Assembly: GCA_018261735.1 (NCBI GenBank)
Contig: JAGTRM010000010.1
Span: forward strand, 37,326-101,325
DNA length: 64,000 nucleotides
Direction of reading: 5' to 3'
Origin: Pseudomonadota bacterium
GTDB taxonomy: Bacteria; Pseudomonadota; Gammaproteobacteria; Burkholderiales; Chitinibacteraceae
A program made the translations under genes and the position numbers. Under the pieces are notes generated by a model. The model saw only the letters and a list, made by a program, of their open reading frames with translations. It did not search any database and had not been told where the DNA came from. Numbering within the stretch: position 1 is the stretch's first letter; each line of letters starts with the position of its first letter. Positions 46,851 to 55,990 of this stretch are shown here, in pieces.

Positions 46851-47741
46851 TTACCACTGCATTTCACCCTTGTTGACCTTGGCGCCGATGTCGAGTGCGA
46901 TACCCAGGCCGGCTTGCGGATAGGCCTTCTTCATGGCTTCAATCAGTTCAGCAGCCGTCTTGGCTTTGGCGGCTTCCACATCAAAACGTTGCAGGTATTC
47001 ACGGGTGTAGCGCACGGCACTGAGATCCAGCGTAGTACCGGCCGCCATGTGGCCAGGCACGACGGTCGCAGGCTTGAGCGCTTCAATTTCGTCGAGCTGG
47101 GCGAACCAGGCCTTGCGTTCGCTTGCCTTCTGCGTATCGGCCGTCCATACATGCAGATTGCCAAAAATGGCGACGTTGCCGGCAATGGTCTTGATCGACG
47201 GAATCCACACATAGGGGCGATGGGCCAGCTCACCGGTGGTGCCGCGCACCTCGATGATTTCGCCGTCAACACTCAGGGTTGTGCCTTGAAGCAGATCCGG
47301 AACGACTGGCTTTTGCGGCGCATTGGCTCCCATTTTGGGTGCCCAGAATGCCACTTTGCCAGCCAGTTTGGCTTCGATTTTCTCGCGCACGGCGGGGGTG
47401 CTCAGCACTTGAGCGTTGGGGAAGTAGCTCTTGAGTACTTCGGCGCCGAAGTAGAAATCAGGGTCGGCATTGCTGATGAAGATGGTCTTGAGTGTCTTGC
47501 CATTATCGAGCACGTTGGCAACTATGCGCAGTGCGTCAGCGCGGGTGAAACCGCTATCGATCACGATGGCTTCGGTCTTGCCACTGACCACGACTGCATT
47601 AACGTTGAAGCTGTTGCCGTCGGCGTTGTAAACCTTGACCGTCAGCGGTGCTGGCGGCAGTGTGGCAGCGCCAGAGGAAGCAACGATGCCCAGGGTCAGG
47701 GCTGGGAAAATGAAACGCGCGATTTTGCTGGATTGGAACAT
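46851..47741 (-). CDS. Metallo-beta-lactamase-fold protein with degenerate metal site
   Basis: A 296-residue secreted protein (signal peptide with cleavage near residue 26, SGAATLPPA). The MBL fold is evident from VIDSGFTRADALRIV (about 60) and VVPGHMAAG. The canonical HxHxDH is replaced by N91-A-D93-P-D95-F, keeping only the Asp, so the usual dinuclear zinc site is absent or altered. AGGAG precedes the ATG. It is divergent from the LysR gene at 47849 and leads a set with DsbA-like and SnoaL-like genes. Confidence 0.82.
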   Translation of the reverse strand: MFQSSKIARFIFPALTLGIVASSGAATLPPAPLTVKVYNADGNSFNVNAVVVSGKTEAIVIDSGFTRADALRIVANVLDNGKTLKTIFISNADPDFYFGAEVLKSYFPNAQVLSTPAVREKIEAKLAGKVAFWAPKMGANAPQKPVVPDLLQGTTLSVDGEIIEVRGTTGELAHRPYVWIPSIKTIAGNVAIFGNLHVWTADTQKASERKAWFAQLDEIEALKPATVVPGHMAAGTTLDLSAVRYTREYLQRFDVEAAKAKTAAELIEAMKKAYPQAGLGIALDIGAKVNKGEMQW

Positions 47742-47848
47742 GGTGATCTCCTGTCTGAGTGAGTGCTTGCTGCAGAGACCACTTTAATTTTTTCGATATG
47801 GTTGATAAAGTTCACATTAGTTAATTATTTCATGCACGGATCGATGAA

Positions 47849-48775
47849 ATGGATCGCTTGACCGCAGTACGCGTATTCGTGGAGGTTGCGGATCGAGGCA
47901 GCCTGACTCACGCTGCTGAACATCTGGAGATGTCTGCCGCAATGGTCAGCCGCTATCTCGCCGCCGCTGAAAATTGGTTTGACGCCCGCTTGCTGCACAG
48001 GACAACCAGAAAGGTCAGCCTCACTGATGCCGGTGTTGCTGCACTACCCTCGTGCCGGCAACTGCTCGAAATCGCGGAAGAGACCCAGCACATTGCGGCA
48101 GAACGTAGCCGAGAACCGGCGGGGGTACTGCGTGTAACAACTTCCGGCTCCTTTGCCGATGCCCAGCTCACGGCGGCGCTGGTCGACTTTCAGCAGCAGT
48201 ACGCGCAGGTAGAAATCGTGCTGTACGTGGGAGATAAGGCGGCGGATCTGGTCATGGAGCGGGTCGATTTGGCGGTACGTATTACGAACAATCTGGATCC
48301 GACGATGATTACACGGCCACTGGGGCGCTGCCGTTCGATGCTGTGTGCGTCACCCGGTTATCTGGAACGGCATGGAATGCCACGCACAGTGGAAGACTTG
48401 ATCCAGCATCGCTGCATTGCACATGCTTTTGGCATCGGTAAACAGTACCGGTTGACTCGGGGCGACGAAACGATCGAGGTGCCGGTTAACTGGAGTTTTC
48501 ATACCAATGAAACGGCCGTGCTAAGGCGCGCGGTGCTGTCCGGCGCAGGCATCGGCATGCTGCCGACCTATTATTTAGGTGACGACCTGCGCGCCGGACG
48601 TTTAGTGCACCTGCTACCGGATTATGAGCCGGGCGTGCTAGGCATCCATGCCATCTATCTTTCACGCCAGCATCAACCGTTAGCGCTGCGCTTGTTGGTG
48701 GATTTTCTTGTTGCACGCTTTGCCGGGGACTCTGCACCGTGGGATCTGACGCTCAATGTGCAAACAACAGGGTAG
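47849..48775 (+). CDS. LysR-family regulator of the pseudo-MBL cluster
   Basis: A 308-residue LysR regulator (winged helix about 1-60, MDRLTAVRVFVEVADRGSLT; effector domain about 90-295). It shares its domain start, helix pattern (SAAMVSRYLAAAE) and C-terminal layout with the LysR gene at 44580, indicating a tandem paralogous pair. It is divergent from the pseudo-MBL gene. No clear ribosome site lies ahead of ATG 47849. Confidence 0.9.
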   Translation: MDRLTAVRVFVEVADRGSLTHAAEHLEMSAAMVSRYLAAAENWFDARLLHRTTRKVSLTDAGVAALPSCRQLLEIAEETQHIAAERSREPAGVLRVTTSGSFADAQLTAALVDFQQQYAQVEIVLYVGDKAADLVMERVDLAVRITNNLDPTMITRPLGRCRSMLCASPGYLERHGMPRTVEDLIQHRCIAHAFGIGKQYRLTRGDETIEVPVNWSFHTNETAVLRRAVLSGAGIGMLPTYYLGDDLRAGRLVHLLPDYEPGVLGIHAIYLSRQHQPLALRLLVDFLVARFAGDSAPWDLTLNVQTTG

Positions 48776-48790
48776 AACTGAGGAGAAGAA

Positions 48791-49036
48791 ATGACACTTT
48801 TACTCCAGACGCTTGCACTGATGCGCGAAGGCAAGTGGAACGAGGCCCACAACCTTGTTCAGCGCGACGATTCACCCTCTGCAGCCTGGCTGCACGCCCT
48901 GCTGCATATTCAGGAGGGAGACCTCGAAGATGCCGAGTACTGGTACGAAAAATCCGGTCGCAACTTCCGCAGCCGGGGCAGTCTCAGTGAAGAAATGGAT
49001 GCACTGGAGGCCAGTCTTCAAGATCCGGCGGCATAG
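48791..49036 (+). CDS. Small TPR-like conserved protein
   Basis: An 81-residue protein with two helix-turn-helix repeats resembling a single tetratricopeptide unit (REGKWNEAHNLVQRDD; LHIQEGDLEDAEYWYEKSG). GAGGAG precedes the ATG by a few bases, and the gene follows the LysR stop by 15 bases, so it may be co-transcribed. Likely a protein-binding adaptor; function unknown. Confidence 0.7.
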   Translation: MTLLLQTLALMREGKWNEAHNLVQRDDSPSAAWLHALLHIQEGDLEDAEYWYEKSGRNFRSRGSLSEEMDALEASLQDPAA

Positions 49037-49113
49037 CCAAGCACGCAGTGTCGGATCTGTTTTCCAGAATGCGCTTGTCCGAAAATTTGTGTAACGCTGC
49101 CATTACGACCTCC

Positions 49114-49145
49114 GCCCAATCCGTGAGGATCGGGCTTTTTGCTTT
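49114..49145 (+). terminator. Terminator between TPR-like gene and emrB
   Basis: GCCCAATCC (49114-49122) pairs, with one mismatch, with GGATCGGGC (49127-49135), followed by TTTTTGCTTTT. Confidence 0.7.
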
Positions 49146-49152
49146 TCAGCGC

Positions 49153-50691
49153 TCAGTGCACCCCTGAAACATCCGCCATACGCGATGGCTTGGGCGCCAG
49201 CCAGATCGTGCAGGCGGCAAAGAAGAGTATCGCTGCGATCACAAGGAACAGTTGATTGGTCGCGAGCATCACGCTCTGGCCGGTGACCAACTGCTCTATC
49301 GAGCCGCGCACGGTATCCATGCTCATACCGGAATTGAGCATGGCCTGCGCGGCTTCGCCGCTTGCGTCCAGTTGGTTCGCCAGATCGGCATGGTTGAGCT
49401 TGGTACGATCTTCCCAGCTGGTACTGACAAGCGAGGTTGCAAAAGCGCCGGCGAGCGTACGAACAAAGTTCATCAGCCCGGCCGCCGAGGCGGTTTCTTC
49501 TTCATCGACACTGGAAAGTGCCAATCCGGTCAGCGGCACGAAGAAGAGCGGCATGCCCAACCCCATCAGCAACAGCGGAATCGAAATCTGCCAGTAGGTC
49601 ATGTCGGTGAGGCCGAACGAGCGCCAGAGCGTGATGATCCCCATCCAGCCCACGCCCAGAAACACCAGCTTGCGCCCGTCGGTTTTGGCCGAAAGCATGG
49701 CCACGCCCGGCGCGATCAGCACCGCCAGTACCCCGCTCCAAGCCGTGGTCATCCCGGCCCAGGTCGAGGTATAGCCCATGAAATTCTGCAGCCACAGCGG
49801 CGTGAGCACGTTGATGCTGAAGAAGCCGCCAAAGGCCAGCACCAGCGTGACGAGACTCATCGCATAACCGCGGTGGCGGAAAACGCGCAGGTCGACGACC
49901 GGATGTTTCTCCGTGAGCTCCCAGATCAGGAAGGCGATAAAGCCGACCACGGCGGTCACCGCAAGCACGCAGATTTCCGTCGAGGAAAACCAGTCCTGAT
50001 CCTTGCCTTCGTCGAGCATGATCTGCAGCGCGCCCACCCAGAGGATCAACAGCCCCAGGCCGACGATGTCGATCGGTGCCCGTTCGAGTGCATGCTCATA
50101 ACGCTTGAGCAGCCCCCAGGCAAACCAGGCGCAGGCCAGTGCGATCGGCACATTGATGTAGAAAATCCATGGCCAAGAAACGGTATCGCAGAGGTAACCG
50201 CCCAGGATCGGCCCCATAATCGGCGCAATCAGCGTGGTCATCGCCCAGAGTCCGGTCGCGGCCGCGGCCTTTTCCTTGGGGAAAATACGCAACAGCAGGG
50301 TTTGCGACAGCGGCATCAGCGGACCACCGGCCAAACCTTGCAAGATGCGTGCAGCGACCAGCAGGCCCAGGGAGTTGGCAAAGCCGCAGAGCATCGAGCC
50401 GATGCCGAACAGCGCCATCGAAGTCACGAAGACGCGCACCGCGCCGAAACGCGCGGCGAGCCAGCCGGTCAGCGGCACGGTGATCGCTTCGGCCACGGCA
50501 TACGAGGTAATCACCCAGGTGCCCTGGCTCGTGGTGACGCCGAGACTGCCGGCGATATTCGAGACTGAGACATTGGCGATGGTCATGTCGAGCACGGCAA
50601 TGAAGTTGGCCATGGCAAGCGTCATCGCTGCCAGGAACAACATGATGCCTTTGAGCGGAACATCCCCGCTGTGCAAGGTGGTTGCAGACAT
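49153..50691 (-). CDS. emrB: MFS multidrug efflux permease, EmrB type
   Basis: DHA2-family permease of 512 residues with about 14 helices, the inner-membrane pump of a tripartite system. Seen: VLDMTIANVSVSNIAGSLG (about 33), the ITSYAVAEAITVPLTGWLA segment with motif A-like ARFGAVRVF, and GPILGGYLCD (motif C). AGGAG precedes the ATG. It is 9 bases after emrA. It would export hydrophobic or acidic drugs through EmrA and the linked outer membrane factor. Confidence 0.93.
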   Translation of the reverse strand: MSATTLHSGDVPLKGIMLFLAAMTLAMANFIAVLDMTIANVSVSNIAGSLGVTTSQGTWVITSYAVAEAITVPLTGWLAARFGAVRVFVTSMALFGIGSMLCGFANSLGLLVAARILQGLAGGPLMPLSQTLLLRIFPKEKAAAATGLWAMTTLIAPIMGPILGGYLCDTVSWPWIFYINVPIALACAWFAWGLLKRYEHALERAPIDIVGLGLLILWVGALQIMLDEGKDQDWFSSTEICVLAVTAVVGFIAFLIWELTEKHPVVDLRVFRHRGYAMSLVTLVLAFGGFFSINVLTPLWLQNFMGYTSTWAGMTTAWSGVLAVLIAPGVAMLSAKTDGRKLVFLGVGWMGIITLWRSFGLTDMTYWQISIPLLLMGLGMPLFFVPLTGLALSSVDEEETASAAGLMNFVRTLAGAFATSLVSTSWEDRTKLNHADLANQLDASGEAAQAMLNSGMSMDTVRGSIEQLVTGQSVMLATNQLFLVIAAILFFAACTIWLAPKPSRMADVSGVH

Positions 50692-50700
50692 GGCGACTCC

Positions 50701-51822
50701 TTACTTGCCGCTGCGGGTGTCGATCTTCACGTGCATCGACAAGCCGACTTGCAGCGGATATTTCACCAGGTCGGCCGCATCCAACTTGATGCGCACCGGC
50801 AAGCGCTGCACGACCTTGATCCAGTTGCCGGTGGCGTTTTGCGCCGGGATCAGCGAGAACGCCGAACCGGTGCCGCCCGAAAATCCGGTGACAATGCCGC
50901 GGTAAGCCACCTTGTCGCCGTACAGGTCGGATTGCACTTCGACGACCTGCCCCGGCTTCACGTCCTGCAGCTGCACTTCCTTGAAATTGGCATCGACGTG
51001 CATTTCGGTCACAGGCACGACCGAGAGCAGTGAAGCGCCGGCCTGCACACGCTGGCCGACTTGCACCTGGCGGCGGGCCACAACGCCATCGACCGGCGCC
51101 CGCACGATGGTGCGTTCCAGATCGACGCGGGCCTGGTCGCGCCGTGCGCGGGCCACGGCGACTTCCGGATTGGTATCGACCGAGCTGTTGTCGATCAGGG
51201 CGCGGTTGGCTTCGCGCGAGCCGACAGCGGCGGTACGATTGGCGCGGGCTTGCGTCGCGGCCGCGCCGGCGACTTCGAGATTGGCCTTGGCGGTGGCATA
51301 GGCGTTTTGCGCGCGGGTCAGTTCGTCGCCGGAAACCGAGCCGGATTTGGCCAGTGCCTGACGGCGCTGCAGATCGATCTGGGCGCGTTCGAAGTCGGCT
51401 TGCGCGGCCTGCAGTTGCGCGGCCGTGCGGGTTTCGTCGGCATCGCGTGCCGCGATCTGGGCAGCGAGTCCCGTATCGGTGGCGACCATGCCGCGCACCT
51501 TGCGAATCGCGCGGCCGTATTCGGCCTCGGCCAGTTGCAGCGCGAGCCGGGCATCGGTGTCATCGATCACGACGAGCACATCGCCCTTCTTCACATTTTG
51601 CGTATCGATCACCTTCACTTCTGCCACGGTGCCACCCACCGACGGCGTGACTTGCGCGACTTCGGCCGCGGCATAGGCGTTGTCGGTCGACACATAACGC
51701 GAAGCTTGGACATACCAGTAAACGCCATAGCCGACGGCGCTGACTGCGAAAGCGGCGGCAAGCAAGGTGAAGAGGCGACGACGGGTAGTATTCGGGGCAG
51801 CTTGAGTCATTTGGGTTTCCAT
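50701..51822 (-). CDS. emrA: HlyD-family membrane fusion protein, EmrA type
   Basis: A 373-residue periplasmic adaptor with one N-terminal membrane helix (about 18-38), a split lipoyl/barrel-sandwich domain (STDNAYAAAEVAQVTPSVGG near 48; APVDGVVARRQVQVGQ near 250) and a long alpha-helical hairpin between (about 100-215). It links EmrB to the outer membrane factor encoded upstream. AAAGGA precedes ATG 51822; ATG 51810 is a weaker alternative. Confidence 0.93.
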   Translation of the reverse strand: METQMTQAAPNTTRRRLFTLLAAAFAVSAVGYGVYWYVQASRYVSTDNAYAAAEVAQVTPSVGGTVAEVKVIDTQNVKKGDVLVVIDDTDARLALQLAEAEYGRAIRKVRGMVATDTGLAAQIAARDADETRTAAQLQAAQADFERAQIDLQRRQALAKSGSVSGDELTRAQNAYATAKANLEVAGAAATQARANRTAAVGSREANRALIDNSSVDTNPEVAVARARRDQARVDLERTIVRAPVDGVVARRQVQVGQRVQAGASLLSVVPVTEMHVDANFKEVQLQDVKPGQVVEVQSDLYGDKVAYRGIVTGFSGGTGSAFSLIPAQNATGNWIKVVQRLPVRIKLDAADLVKYPLQVGLSMHVKIDTRSGK

Positions 51823-51879
51823 TTCATATCATCCTTTCAATAGGCGGGCGCGAGACCCGCAATTCATCAGCGCAATTCA

Positions 51880-53322
51880 TCAAAGATGGGCGTTGAAACC
51901 GCCACCGAGTGCGCGCACCAGCGCCACATCCAACGTGAACGAGCGCGATTGCAGATCGGTCAAGCCGCGCAGGCTGGCGAGCAGCGTGTCTTCGGCAGAC
52001 AACACGTCGATATAGTTGGAAAGCCCGCCGTTGTAGCGGTTGCGGGCGATTTCCCAGGCTTCGCGCGCGGCGCCGACAGCTTCCTGGGTGTGCTTGAGCT
52101 GGCCGGCAAGTTCGCGCTGGCTGACGGTGGCATCGGCGACGGATTGCAACGCTTGCGTCACGGTCTGCTCGTAATCCGCTACCGCCTCGTCGTAACTGGC
52201 GCGCGCGCCCTTGAGCTGGGCTTTCAATCGCCCGCCATTGAAGATCGGCAGGGAAATGGCCGGGCCGATGCTGGCAATGCGCGAACCGACCTTGGTCAGA
52301 TCGCCGATGCCGATCGACTGGGCGCCCACAAAAGCATTCAGGTTCACGTTCGGGTAGAACTCGGCCTGTGCCACGTCGATGCGCTTGGCAGCGGCTTCGG
52401 CGCGCAGGCGGGCGGCAACGATGTCGGGGCGGCGGCCGAGCAGGTCGAGTGCAATGGTCTTGGGCAGGCCGATCGGCTTGGACAGATCGACCCCGGGGCG
52501 CGCAATCGCCAGACCGCGGTCCGGGCCCTGGCCCATCAGCGCCGCCAGGCGGTTGCGTTGCAGCGCGAGTTGCTCCCGGGCGGCGAGCAGATCGGCTTGC
52601 GCGGCGGAGAAGCGGGCTTCGGCCTGACGCACGCTGCCGAGGGTTTCCAGGCCATTATCGAAGCGCTCGCGGAACAGCGTGGCGGTCTTGCCGCGCACGT
52701 CAACCGCAGCACGGGCGGTGTCTTCCGCGGCGAAAAGGCGAGCGAGTTCGGCGTAGGCACTGGTGATCGAGGTCGTCAGGATCAGCCGTGCCTGCGCGGT
52801 TTCCGCCTGGGCCGCAGTCAGTTCGGAGGTGGCGGCAGCCAGCGCGGCGCGGTTGCGGCCCCAGAAATCGATTTCCCAGCTGAAATCCAGCGTGGCGCGA
52901 CCGTAGCCGTGCATGCCCTGCGGCGTCATCGATTGTGGTGTCAGGTAGTTGTAGCTCTGCTTGGTGCTGCTGACGTTGGCATTGGCGGAAACCTGCGGAC
53001 CGTTGGCGGCATCCGTCGTCTCCACGCTGGCAGCGGCGCGGCGCAGGCGGGCTTCGGCGGCGGCGAGGCTGGGTGCGCTCGCGAGCGCTTCGTCGATCAT
53101 GCGGTTGAGCTGGGCATCGCCATAGGCGAGCCACCATTGCTCGACCGGCCAGGCGACTTCGCTCGAGGCCAGGCTTTGCTGGCTGGACCAGGCCGCAGCA
53201 TTCTTGATTCCGGGTTTGGCGCCAAGTTCCGGCAGCTGGGCGCAAGCACCCAGCGCCAGTGCGCAGGCGACAGCGAATGCCGTGCGGCGCAGGCGATACA
53301 AGGTTGATGGTTTTGTGTTCAC
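51880..53322 (-). CDS. Outer membrane factor lipoprotein (NodT/OprM family)
   Basis: TolC-like efflux channel of 480 residues. Signal peptide with lipobox ALGAC (Cys about 27), then two OEP repeats (about 60-250 and 270-470) rich in long Ala/Gln helices. The start is GTG 53322 with AAGGTGG upstream; the frame is open far beyond but overlaps the divergent tetR. It is the first gene of the operon, right beside the TetR operator. Confidence 0.92.
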   Translation of the reverse strand: MNTKPSTLYRLRRTAFAVACALALGACAQLPELGAKPGIKNAAAWSSQQSLASSEVAWPVEQWWLAYGDAQLNRMIDEALASAPSLAAAEARLRRAAASVETTDAANGPQVSANANVSSTKQSYNYLTPQSMTPQGMHGYGRATLDFSWEIDFWGRNRAALAAATSELTAAQAETAQARLILTTSITSAYAELARLFAAEDTARAAVDVRGKTATLFRERFDNGLETLGSVRQAEARFSAAQADLLAAREQLALQRNRLAALMGQGPDRGLAIARPGVDLSKPIGLPKTIALDLLGRRPDIVAARLRAEAAAKRIDVAQAEFYPNVNLNAFVGAQSIGIGDLTKVGSRIASIGPAISLPIFNGGRLKAQLKGARASYDEAVADYEQTVTQALQSVADATVSQRELAGQLKHTQEAVGAAREAWEIARNRYNGGLSNYIDVLSAEDTLLASLRGLTDLQSRSFTLDVALVRALGGGFNAHL

Positions 53323-53337
53323 GGGATGCCACCTTTT

Positions 53338-53397
53338 AAACTGTACTGTACGGTACAGTTTGAATTGACAAAGTGAGCCTGTCAAGCGAAACTGTAC
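53338..53397. promoter_or_regulatory. TetR operator: 24-bp near-palindrome plus half-site
   Basis: AAACTGTACTGTACGGTACAGTTT (53338-53361) is palindromic apart from a central mismatched pair. A further half-site, GAAACTGTAC, lies at 53388-53397. They fill the 105 bases between the efflux operon and the divergent tetR gene and probably repress both. Confidence 0.7.
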
Positions 53398-53427
53398 CCA
53401 TTGGTTCAAAAAAGATTGGGGTTCGTC

Positions 53428-54060
53428 GTGCGGGTCAAATGCGAAAATCGCCGTCAAGCGATTCTGGATGTGGCGGAAGAGTTGTTCCGTGACAAGGGCT
53501 TCGAGCTGACCTCGATGTCGGAAATCACCGCGCGCGTCGGCGGCTCGAAGGCCACGCTCTATAGTTACTTTACTTCCAAGGAAGAGCTTTTCCTGGAGGT
53601 GATGCACCGTTTTGCCGAAGCCGATATCAAGCGCATCTTTAGCGAGTTTGACCCTACTGTCGATATCTCTAAAACGTTGCAAGAATTCGGTGAGAAGTTT
53701 CTGACTTTTATCAGCGCCCCCAAAATCATCGCGGCACAACGTGTCCTGTTTGCCGAGTCGGGGCGAACCGATATTGGCAAACGCTTCTTTGATCGCGGCC
53801 CTTGTGATGGCAGTGCCAAGCTTGCAGCCTATTTCGAGCAATGTATTGTGTTGGGGAAACTGCGCAGCGCCGATACCCTGGTAGCCGCGACACATCTGAT
53901 TGCACTCCTGAAAGCCGAAATCATGGATCCCCTGCTTTTTGGTGCAAGAGAAATGACAGAGCTGCCCGCAATCAGCGAAGCCGTGTCGCGCGCAGCGGAT
54001 ATATTCCTGCGCGCTTACGGGGTCGGCACGAGCCCGGGCTCCGCGGAGACATTGCCGTAG
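53428..54060 (+). CDS. TetR-family repressor of the efflux operon
   Basis: A 210-residue regulator with an N-terminal TetR helix-turn-helix (about 8-55: ILDVAEELFRDKGFELTSM, then GGSKATLYSYFTSKEEL) and a TetR_C ligand domain resembling AcrR-like drug sensors. GTG 53428 is chosen because TGGGG lies 6 bases upstream; TTG codons at 53401 and 53416 are in frame but within the operator zone. Divergent from the tripartite pump. Confidence 0.9.
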   Translation: MRVKCENRRQAILDVAEELFRDKGFELTSMSEITARVGGSKATLYSYFTSKEELFLEVMHRFAEADIKRIFSEFDPTVDISKTLQEFGEKFLTFISAPKIIAAQRVLFAESGRTDIGKRFFDRGPCDGSAKLAAYFEQCIVLGKLRSADTLVAATHLIALLKAEIMDPLLFGAREMTELPAISEAVSRAADIFLRAYGVGTSPGSAETLP

Positions 54061-54103
54061 CCACGGCAAAAAACGCATTCCCTTGAAAGACCCAGATTAA
54101 AAC

Positions 54104-54130
54104 AATCCCCCGGCAAAGCCGGGGGATTTC
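54104..54130. terminator. Terminator between tetR and ydgJ (C5GG hairpin, copy 1)
   Basis: AATCCCCCGGC (54104-54114) pairs with GCCGGGGGATT (54118-54128), then TTC. It lies between convergent genes and can serve both. Similar hairpins recur at 55260 and 58527. Confidence 0.85.
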
Positions 54131-54158
54131 ATTCTGCGAGTTGCTAACGCGGCCCTGC

Positions 54159-55211
54159 CTACGAGATTGACCCCGGAATGGGGATCGTTCTGAGTTCCCT
54201 GGCAGATTGAATACCCAATTCAATCAATTCCATGACGCGAATGGCTTCTGTAGCAGTGACTGGGTTCTCGCATTTGCCGTTGATCGCATCGCGCAGCGCC
54301 GCGTAGTAGGCAGGATAATTCCCGGCAAGCGTCGCCTGTTTTTTATCGGTTTTGATACCGTCATGAATTACGGTGAGCACCCCGTCGTGTTCGTCATAAC
54401 CCCAATTGGGCTGGGGTAAATGCTCGCCATTTTTCAGACGGGCTTCCTGTGGGTCCAGGCCATGCTTGATGTAGCTGCCTTTTTCACCGTGGATGATGAA
54501 GCGATCGGTATCCCCGGCGGCATAAAGCGTTCCATGCAGCACCACTCGCCGGCGCGGGTAGAAAAGAACAGAATGGAAGTAGTCCACGGCTTTTGCTCCC
54601 GGCCGCATCATCGCCTGGTCGGATTGAATGGCATCGGGCATGCCGAACAATTGCACGGCCTGGTCCAAGAGGTGGGCGCCCAGGTCATACCAGATGCCGC
54701 TGCCAGGCTCGGCACCCTCGCGCCACCGCGCCTGTACGTTTGGCCGGAAACGATCGAAATGCGATTCAAAGTAAACGATCTCGCCCAGGGTGTTTTCTTC
54801 CAAAAGCGATTTGACCGTCAGGAAATCAGAGTCCCAGCGCCGGTTATGAAATACCGACAAGATCCTGTTTTGCTCGTCCGCCAATTTTTTCAGTGCCCGT
54901 GCTTCATCGAGCGTCACGGTAAAAGGCTTGTCTACCGCCACATGTTTACCCGCTTCCAACGCTTGCCGCGCAAGCGGGTAATGTGTCGCGTTGGGAGTTG
55001 GAATAACCACTAAATCAATATTTGGGTCGCTAAAGACTTTTTCCGGTGTATCCACAACCGTGGTAGCCGGCCAATCGCTATGAACCTTGCCCGCATCGCT
55101 GCTCGACACCACCGCCAATTCCAATCCCGGCGTGCCTGAAATCAGGGGGGCATGGAATGTCTTGCTGGCGTAGCCATAGCCCAACAATCCCACTCGTAGG
55201 GTGCTCTTCAT
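54159..55211 (-). CDS. ydgJ: Gfo/Idh/MocA oxidoreductase, YdgJ-like
   Basis: NAD(P)-dependent oxidoreductase of 350 residues, closely matching E. coli YdgJ through much of its length. N-terminal Rossmann motif GLLGYGYASKTFHAPLI, the family EKP-type motif as VDKPFTVTLDEA (about 95), and FHNRRWDSDFLT and PGSGIWYDLGAHLLDQ in the substrate domain. It probably acts on a sugar or inositol derivative. It is monocistronic and adjacent to zwf-pgl. Confidence 0.9.
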   Translation of the reverse strand: MKSTLRVGLLGYGYASKTFHAPLISGTPGLELAVVSSSDAGKVHSDWPATTVVDTPEKVFSDPNIDLVVIPTPNATHYPLARQALEAGKHVAVDKPFTVTLDEARALKKLADEQNRILSVFHNRRWDSDFLTVKSLLEENTLGEIVYFESHFDRFRPNVQARWREGAEPGSGIWYDLGAHLLDQAVQLFGMPDAIQSDQAMMRPGAKAVDYFHSVLFYPRRRVVLHGTLYAAGDTDRFIIHGEKGSYIKHGLDPQEARLKNGEHLPQPNWGYDEHDGVLTVIHDGIKTDKKQATLAGNYPAYYAALRDAINGKCENPVTATEAIRVMELIELGIQSARELRTIPIPGSIS

Positions 55212-55259
55212 TTCCTGCCTCCTGTGGCTTGAAAAACAGTCTGTTGATGCTGGCTTAAA

Positions 55260-55286
55260 CCATTCCCCGGCAAAGCCGGGGGATGG
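55260..55286. terminator. C5GG hairpin, copy 2 (after pgl)
   Basis: CCATTCCCCGGC (55260-55271) pairs with GCCGGGGGATGG (55275-55286) with one mismatch, immediately after the pgl stop. It is the likely end of the zwf-pgl transcript, though no long T-run follows. Confidence 0.7.
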
Positions 55287-55985
55287 TCATTTGCTCCAAA
55301 ACACCACCGGTGAATTCAGTGCCGAATCAAGTACGGTGCGGATGGGCAGCCAATCTTGCCGGGGCAGCGCCGCCGTCATTTGCGCTTGCAGCAAGCTGCA
55401 CTTTCCATCTCCGGTAATGTGCACGATCAGGTTATGTGCCTTGGCCAGCGTTTTCAGGCTCAAGGACATACGCATATGCGGTGCCGTGACCGGCGTCATG
55501 GCGATGCAATGCGCGGTGGTCTGCAGCGCATCAGCAAGCTCCGGGGCCTGGGGGAAAAGCGATGCCGTGTGTCCATCGTCCCCCATTCCCAGAATGACCA
55601 CATCCAGGGGATCGGGCAAGCGGGTTAGCCTCGCTTCGATTTCTGTTTGCCCCTCTTTTGCGGACAATCCAGGCGCATAGAGGCTGACAAAACCGGCCGC
55701 AGCGGCACGATCCTGCAGCAAGTGTTCCCGCACCAGGCGTTCATTGCTGTCCGCGTGATCGGCGGGAACCCAGCGCTCGTCGGCAAGCGTCACCGTCACG
55801 CGGGACCAGTCCAGATCCTGCTGGCGCAAGGCCTGAAAAAACCCCTGCGGCGTTCTGCCGCCGGAAACCACCAGGACTGCCCACCCTCGCTGGTCGATGG
55901 CCTCTGCCAGCGCCTGGGCTACCCGGTTCGCCAGGGCCTGATCCAGTTCCTTTTTGTCTTCAAATGTCTGCCAGATTAGTGACAT
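55287..55985 (-). CDS. pgl: 6-phosphogluconolactonase
   Basis: DevB-type lactonase of 232 residues, second step of the oxidative pentose phosphate and Entner-Doudoroff routes. VVSGGRTPQGFFQAL (about 40), LADERWVPADHADSNERL (about 66) and ILGMGDDGHTASLFP (about 130) are family signatures. It starts 5 bases after zwf, so the two are coupled. Confidence 0.95.
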   Translation of the reverse strand: MSLIWQTFEDKKELDQALANRVAQALAEAIDQRGWAVLVVSGGRTPQGFFQALRQQDLDWSRVTVTLADERWVPADHADSNERLVREHLLQDRAAAAGFVSLYAPGLSAKEGQTEIEARLTRLPDPLDVVILGMGDDGHTASLFPQAPELADALQTTAHCIAMTPVTAPHMRMSLSLKTLAKAHNLIVHITGDGKCSLLQAQMTAALPRQDWLPIRTVLDSALNSPVVFWSK

Positions 55986-55990
55986 TGCCT

